This document shows, piece after piece, positions 58,380-64,000 of a stretch of DNA of 64,000 nt; positions within the stretch are counted from its first letter, which is position 1, and the number at the start of each line of letters is the position of its first letter. A model generated the notes under the pieces. The model made no database searches, had not been told where the DNA came from, and saw nothing but the letters and a program-made list of their open reading frames with translations. The DNA comes from Rhabditoides inermis (taxonomy: Eukaryota > Nematoda > Chromadorea > Rhabditida > Rhabditidae): positions 311,001-375,000 of the forward strand of contig CAWZYM010000020.1 in NCBI GenBank assembly GCA_963966185.1, given 5' to 3'. Made by a program: the position numbers and the translations under genes.

Positions 58380-61300
58380 GTTCGCAAGATGATCGAGCAT
58401 CTGCCGTCTCAAGTGGGAAGCATGCTCTGGAAGTTCGGAATTGTCGCTTTGAACGCGTGTCGCAAACCGTGCCTCTATTCCAAGGTGTGAAGCATTCAAA
58501 TACATTGTGCAATTTCACAATCTCAAGATCCCACTCCCACATGTCTGTGTGTTTCGTAACTCGTAACGACCTTGGATACAACATCAGCGATGCGCGTGTT
58601 TTTCGTAATGATTGTGTTGTGTTTTAGATGTGCCAGATCTCGCAGAATCCGAACGTTGGCCAGTTCCCATGGAACTTGGCGCAGTACGTCAAGTCTGCTT
58701 GCAACATGCAGCAGCTGCCTGCGATACACGGAAGGGACACGATCGCCGTCCCCCTCCCCAACAGCAGGACGGTGTGTACCATGCGTTTGAAGAATTACGA
58801 ATAACTGGAGAGCACTTTGCAGGGCAACTCTGTGCTCGGACAGGCAGCCTCTCAAGAACCTTGGTCTCTGGCTCGGACAGATTACTATTGCCCATGGAAA
58901 GCCCATCGTTGTCTCTGTAAGTTCTGTTTGAACTGTTCATCAGTTCACTTACATCTTTTGCCGTCATCGTTGCAGGATCTGGATCTCAAATCTCTCCTGC
59001 TGGAGCCTTGCTAAAACGGATCGAAGGAGTTGCTCTTTGTTGTGCCGTTCATTGCCAAGAAGATACTCGCATGCGCAAAGACACTGTTAAGTTGTTATCG
59101 TTTCTTCTCGTCAATCATTTTATCGTGTTTTTATAGATCTTTACGGCAACTTGTGCCTGGGTGCGGTCAGTCTTTGAAGGTGTTGGCAGAGCTCAACAAC
59201 GAGTCGGATCTGAAGGTCAACCTCAAGTTCGAGATCGATGTGGAAACTAGTAGGATTGAACAGAAAGCAAATCATGTTGTTCAGATGTTGTGTAAGAAGT
59301 TGTCTGTTGATCTGCACTCTCTGCCTATCGAGAGAGTTCTCAAGGACACGGAGCGACTGGTGCGGCTCAAGCAGCAGCTGTCGGATCTGAAGAATCTGAA
59401 GCAGCCTGCAGCCGGATGGATTTGGTAGCAGTCCCGTTCCCAGCAGCATGCGGTCAGTTGTTCTCTATTCACTGTGTGCCGTTGCAGTATGTTGTGTTGG
59501 GTGGTTATTGGTTGGCGAAAGCGAGAGGGCGAGTGCAATGTGATCACAATGAATAACGGCGTGTTATAGATTCGATTCTGGTCTGATGCCGGGCAGTGAT
59601 ACGAAGCGCAGCACACCGGCGCCCGATGCCGATCCGAACGCGCCCGAGCAGCAGCTCCAGCAGATGCCCGCACACTTCTCCTACCATGACATCAACGTCG
59701 TCTCGCTCGACGGCCTGCTGCCGCATCTCAAGATTCTGCCCACTCTACCGCTTTTCCAGATGCACCCACAGCTCAAGACGATTGTCAAACAGGAAATCAA
59801 CATGACCATCAGAAAAATCATCGGTTAGTGGAAGAGATCATCTCCTTGAATTAATATTGTTTTTTTGTTTATCAATTATCAAATTGTCTTTTAGAGCCTG
59901 TGACTCAGCGCTCTCTGAAGGTGGCGATGACTGTTACTGAGCAGGTGGTGAAGAAGGACTTCCAGCTGGAGGCAGACGAGCAGAAGATGAGGTGAGAAAA
60001 CCAATACATGCTCGTCGGGTACTAATTGTGCGTATTGAGGCGGACGTGTCACCAGATGATGCGTGCTATGACTATGACGGCCGGTATGACTGCGATCACG
60101 TGCCGCGGTCCGTTCACGTCGTCGATGCAGAACTACCTTGTGCAGGGATTCACCAACAGTCTCCGCGGAGCCATGACAATCGAGACGCAGAAGATGATCG
60201 AGCGGGCTGCTAACGTGATCACGGCGGACAACGTGGAACTGGCGACCAACTTCATCGTGAAGACTGCGTGCGAGAAGGCGACGCCGAAGATGGACGAGAA
60301 GCTGTTGTCGGAGTTTGCGGCGAGGGAAGCTGCTAGGTGCTAGGGCAGCGGGCAGGGCCAGGGAGTGGACGAATGAGGCGGCGGCCGCCGAGCAGGCCTC
60401 TCTTCCCGAGAAGCTGCGCCGCGGCGGAGCCACCACCACCACCACTGCACAGCAGATGGCCGTCTACGAGGAGTTCGCTGCTCGCATATGCGGATTCAAG
60501 CCCTCTTCTGCCGACGAGCATCTCTCTTCAGCGGATCCAAGGCCAACGCCACCACTCTCGAGTTCCTCTCCACTCTGCCCTCGATACTCCAGGTATGCAC
60601 TCTTGATCCGTGCCCTCATTACTCCTTGTATTCCAGGTGTCGCAAACTCCCGGCAGCAAGTACAGCACGACGGTGATGAACGCAGTGGTGTTGTACGTGG
60701 GCATATGCGCGATTGGATACCTGCACGAGAGGGGACAGCGTATCTCGATGGCCGCGACGCATTCATATTCCTTGTCACTCTCACCCACTTCCCGTATACT
60801 GAAATAATGAATAAAACATTTATTTTGTATTTGTTCAATTCTTTGTTCACATATATTGGTCAATTTACTACCATACATCGTATTTGTCAGAGCGTTCCTC
60901 TTGTTGATGTTCTATGCTGTATGTTGTTTGCAGGATGTCGGAGTGGGCGCCGCAGTACGACGCGGCGCTAACCGCCTTGGTCCAAGGAAAAGTAGGAGAA
61001 GTTGAGCTAAAGTAAGCGTTTAACCCTCAGTGATCACTACAACGCTTGCGAGTGTGATCGTATTTAATTTTAGGAAAGTCTCACGTGATTCACCTTCCGG
61101 CAGAGTGGACATGTCGTCGCTATGTGTAAGAGGCCACTCGAGGTTAGTAGAAATACGTGTTCTGCTGCATTCGTTGTATATTCGTTCTTGCAGCCTGTCG
61201 TCTAGTTTGCCCGATGTGCGGATTCGCCATATGCGGATTCAAGCCCTCTTCTGCCGACGAACACCTCTCCGACTTCAGCGGATCCAAGGCCAACGCCACC

Positions 61301-62110
61301 ACTCTCTCGGACAAGGAGCTCGAGGTGTTTGTGGCGCAGATTGGCATTGTGGTGAGTGGAACATGTTGTGAGTGAATGATTGATTGATGCGCATTTTGTT
61401 GTTGCAGGTGCGTGAGGTGACGACTATGCTGTCGGCGCGCGACCCTCAGCCGACGAACAAGGGCTACCAGGCGGTGGTTGCGATGCGCGACTCGCTCTCG
61501 CAGCTGGCTGCCGCCCCTCGCGACCCCGTGCAGCTGTACAACGCGGTGCTGCGCGCGGTGGAGCAGCTGCTGTTCGCCTACCAAGTGGACCCTGCCACCC
61601 GACAGAGCTCTGACTGGGTGCTGCGCGCCGGATAGCTGTTCGTGGGCTTCTGCCGCATCCTGCAGGCGCTCATGCCCCTGCACGAGCTACAGAGGAAGGT
61701 GACTGCCATCATTCTGAGCAACCGCATGGACAGCCGCAACAACGTGGACGCGATGGAGTTCCTGTACAAGCACCAGCTGCTGCTGTCCGCCGAGTACGAC
61801 GCGTTCCTCGCCCAGCTCATGGACGACGGAGGCAACCTACAGGCCAGCATCTTCGCCCAGAGGCTCATAAAGGTGGGAGAAGGAGAGAATGAGGAGATGG
61901 GAGAGATGGTGATGCCATGTGTTTAGGCTATGAGTACGTCGGATCACCCGCTGGCGTCGCACGAGGTTCTGCGCCGCAACTTCCCTCGCGTGATCGAGGA
62001 GCTGCGCAAGATCCAGCAGATGCAGATGGGAGCGCGGCCGACGCCGACGACGGACACGCCTGTGGGATTCCTGCAGCAGGCGGGCAGCAAGGACGCGAAG
62101 ATTGTTGTTG

Positions 62111-62359
62111 TAGTTTTTGTCGAGTGTATAATTATTCATTTACAAGTTATTTACATTTTGTAAATGTTAAACACGTTCTTCTCAATTGCGCGAAAAAAAG
62201 GCACTCTCAACTCTCAACCGGTTAGACTCGTGAAGGAATAGAGGCTGCTCGCTCCGCTCCCCCTCGCTCGCCCCCCCCCCCCTTTCTTTTCCCTCACCTC
62301 ACCACCCCCACATCACGTTCGCGAATGTTCTTTGATCGAAGCATATGCTAATTTGAGTT
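62111..62359. other. Right junction of CNOT1 copy E
   Basis: Similarity to copy D stops just after GSKDAK (about 62,100). The following bases are AT-rich, then a C-rich stretch (CCCCCCCCCC at about 62,272). Confidence 0.5.
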
Positions 62360-62632
62360 TGAGGTACGCGTGTCGTCGGCCGCCGGTCGAATGGCCAGTC
62401 ATTTGATGTGTGTGATAGGTGAGGGATGGCAGTCTGGCCGCCGCTCCCTACCTCGCCCTCCCCTCCCCCCACTCGCGACTGTCCGCATCCCCCGCACCCG
62501 CACCCGCCTTCCGGAGCGGCCGAGCCACTCTGCCGCCACACGCTGCTCCCCTCACCGTCAACCAATAGGTACCATTCAGTGTACCTACAGTAACCTTACC
62601 GTATGCCTAGAGCGACGCATCGAGGATGAGAT
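62360..62632 (+). repeat. Copy of the block at 15,170-15,863 without its insert
   Basis: GTCGGCCGCCGGTCGAATGG, ACTCGCGACTGTCCGCATCC and TACCGTATGCCTAGAGCGA occur in the same order and orientation as at 15.1-15.9 kb, contiguous here, so this is the uninterrupted version. Confidence 0.85.
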
Positions 62633-62708
62633 GGCGAGGCGGTGGCACGGGAGCTGCTCCGGATCCGGGACGATCGACAAGGACGACCCAGGAGTCTTCT
62701 TTCCCAGG
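62603..62708 (+). other. Candidate exon (RIEDEMARRWHGSCSGSG...)
   Basis: An open stretch ending CTTTCCCAG|GTGAGT, a strong donor, encoding RRIEDEMARRWHGSCSGSG and then TIDKDDPGVFFP. It follows copy E at the place where CNOT1 should continue, but I could not align it with known CNOT1 sequence. Confidence 0.3.
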
Positions 62709-62954
62709 TGAGTCGCGCAGTGGCGAGGTCGCGTTGGCACGTGCCAATTCTCACTATCAAACTTTCGACGTTCATTTTCTGAATCGGATTGCTACGAGTT
62801 TATTCTAATGGTATCTAGTCTAGACACGAACATGCATTAGTCGCGTAAGCCTAGCTCCGCGCTGTCATGGAATGAATCCACGCTTCATTCAACAAAGACA
62901 CCTGAGGGACCAGAGGTGCTTATTCAGCCACTTCATATGAAGCTCTCACATAAC

Positions 62955-63065
62955 ACTGAAGAGGTCTTATCACATCGATTGATTGTTGATAGATGGGACC
63001 TCTTGACTGTTGTATAGTTCTATGCTCGCAATAAGTTGCTTGCGGTGGGGTAGATCAGAGGAAGA
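62955..63065 (+). repeat. Copy of the block at 16,604-16,705
   Basis: TTATCACATCGATTGATTGT, CTATGCTCGCAATAAGTTGC and GATCAGAGGAAGAC match the sequence directly upstream of CNOT1 copy A. Confidence 0.85.
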
Positions 63066-63815
63066 CGGAGAGCGCGCAAAGCAAGAGAGACAGACGGTTA
63101 TGGCACCGTAACTCGAACTGCAAACGAGGTAGATCGAAAACTATCGCTTTTGCGCAAGCTATAGCTTGACTGTTACTGTTACTGTTATACCATATTGATA
63201 GATGGAACTTGGAACATCATAACTACTAGACTACTAGATAAGTAATGATGCAATGAAGGTCCTAGAGAAAGAAGATCATGCGAATATGAGAGAGTACATT
63301 AGAGAAACTGGTGCCTCTCACCTTTTGAATAACTGACGATGCATTCTCGCAAGCATTATCTGATTGGATGAAACGTCTTATGAAACTCACGCTTTCGTTT
63401 CAGTCTCGCTTTCTTCAGATGAAACCTGTGGACATTATCGAAAGAAGGACGCAGAATACTCATTAGCCCTATTGTCAGGTTCGTCAGCTTTGTATTTCTC
63501 TGTTAGATTTCTTGTTTTCCTATTATAATGGAACCTTTTCATACGCGCAGTCTCCCAAGAAGAGAAGAACAAGATTGGACATAGCAGAAACTCCCGATCC
63601 CAGCCACAGGACAGAGAACAACGATGCGCCAAACAAGGGGAGTGGTGTGTCTTACCAGTGTGACTTATGCCGCGTTCTATCACCCCCCTCTCTCTCTCTC
63701 TCTCACTCACTTTCTTACTTACTTATTCACTATTCATAAACCTTATCGATACCTACATACGACAAGTGTCACTGTGTCAGATTCGCTATCCTATTGGGTT
63801 TCTTTTTATTTCACT
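63066..63815. other. Non-coding stretch
   Basis: No exon I can support. A short open frame at 63,512-63,690 (SPKKRRTRLDIAETPDPS, QCDLCR) is basic but has no partner exon or family match. Confidence 0.4.
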
Positions 63816-63819
63816 CAAT

Positions 63820-64000
63820 TATTAAGCGCGAAACTAGCTCAGCATTTTTCAGCATTTTCCGAGCGAAAAATTATCGTGTTCTAATTGGTACCACATGACG
63901 AAGGCGATACAGATCGCAGATTTTCCTTTGCGATTGCGTTCTCATATGACAAAGTGGCTTAATGGAGTAACACTCTCGCTTATCAAGCACCGTTCCGCGG
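63820..64000 (+). mobile_element. SINE copy cut by the window edge
   Basis: CGCGAAACTAGCTCAGCATTTTTC and GTGGCTTAATGGAGTAACAC ... CACCGTTCCGCGG match the SINE at 34,255 and 43,985; the B box lies beyond the window. Confidence 0.65.

Larger units (their letters stand above)
55191..58388. other. 9-bp target-site duplication GTTCGCAAG flanking the foldback element
   Basis: GTTCGCAAG is at 55191-55199 and again at 58380-58388. Copies C (about 33,115-33,123) and D (about 37,867-37,875) keep a single copy in the uninterrupted exon, defining the pre-insertion sequence. Confidence 0.92.
54670..62110 (+). pseudogene. CNOT1: CNOT1 copy E: inverted mosaic of copies C and D, split by a transposon
   Basis: Left to right: KQPAAANEIFLAF and KYKFLFEKYKFFNE (54,750-55,090), LQFAIAVRK (55,165-55,199), transposon, MIEHLPSQVGSMLWKFGI (58,389), MCQISQNPNVGQFPWNLAQY (58,628), DRQLLKNLGLWLGQITIAH, DLDLKSLLLEPC-stop-NGSKELLFVVPFIAKK (58,978-59,075), SDLKVNLKFEID plus MLCKKLSVDLHSL (about 59,205-59,400), [18 protein letters not shown] (59,680), TQRSLKVAMTVTEQVVKKDF (59,905), ITCRGPFTSSMQNYLVQGFT and VELATNFIVKTACEKA (60,090-60,340, deleted in C/D). 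A GCTAGGT duplication shifts frame at about 60,335. Then the C-type jump to EFLSTLPSILQ, the first two exons of the 27.9-30.8 kb gene, and D-type NOT1 exons (61,230-62,100) with GELFVG changed to G-stop-LFVG. Donor decay GTTAGT at about 59,823. Confidence 0.87.

Noticed and set aside
58612..58920. Frame HAFEELRITGEHFAGQLCAR across 58,780-58,840 as CNOT1 coding
   Set aside because: It reads through a 51-bp intron; the correct splice gives SDRQLLKNLGLWLGQ, which matches CNOT1.

Overview
This is eukaryotic, almost certainly metazoan DNA. Genes are split into many short exons of about 40-290 bp, mostly by compact GT-AG introns, and the window carries an afadin/canoe gene, a CCR4-NOT scaffold (CNOT1) locus, tRNA-derived SINEs, non-LTR retrotransposon debris, terminal-inverted-repeat elements and many (GA)n, (TA)n and minisatellite tracts. 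I cannot name the species; a compact-genome invertebrate fits. No bacterial operons, phage or CRISPR are present.

Left part (1-14.8 kb), conserved genes on the minus strand. Afadin (start codon near 9,473) runs left off the window with about 37 readable coding exons covering RA1, RA2, FHA, DIL, PDZ and a C-terminal coiled coil. Behind it (10,478-14,787) lies an intact 15-exon gene for a roughly 571-residue protein. It carries the catalytic signatures of two deubiquitinase families: an OTU domain sits between the Cys box and the His box of a USP-like fold, and the USP fingers/LPP segment is N-terminal to the Cys box. This is the most interesting single object in the window.

Middle and right (14.8-64 kb), a rearranged region. 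Five partial CNOT1 copies occur: A (16.7-18.1 kb, +), B (26.8-27.7, -), C (30.9-33.6, -), D (35.1-38.3, -) and E (54.7-62.1, +). C and D form a near-identical tandem duplication with a 4,752-bp offset; E is an inverted mosaic of C plus the end of D; B is an inverted, shortened copy of the 3' end of A. Several lesions are shared between copies, so they appear to descend from already damaged ancestors and I call all of them pseudogenic. Pieces of the flanks of copy A (15.1-15.9 and 16.6-16.7 kb) recur to the right of E (62.4-63.1 kb).

Between the copies are two apparently intact multi-exon genes I do not recognise (27.9-30.8 kb minus; 43.3-49.1 kb plus), several LINE fragments, a TGTGGTGG minisatellite grown next to LINE 3' ends, nested SINE/MITE insertions, and palindromes at 49.8-50.2 and 51.5-54.6 kb.

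Copy E is split by a 3,180-bp foldback-type transposon with long inverted arms of repeated units, terminal GGGTGTTGGTAAAAGCC ends and an exact 9-bp target duplication. The empty site is preserved in copies C and D.

All calls come from reading the sequence. Family calls rest on remembered family sequences and motifs, not on database searches, and exon edges are predictions.
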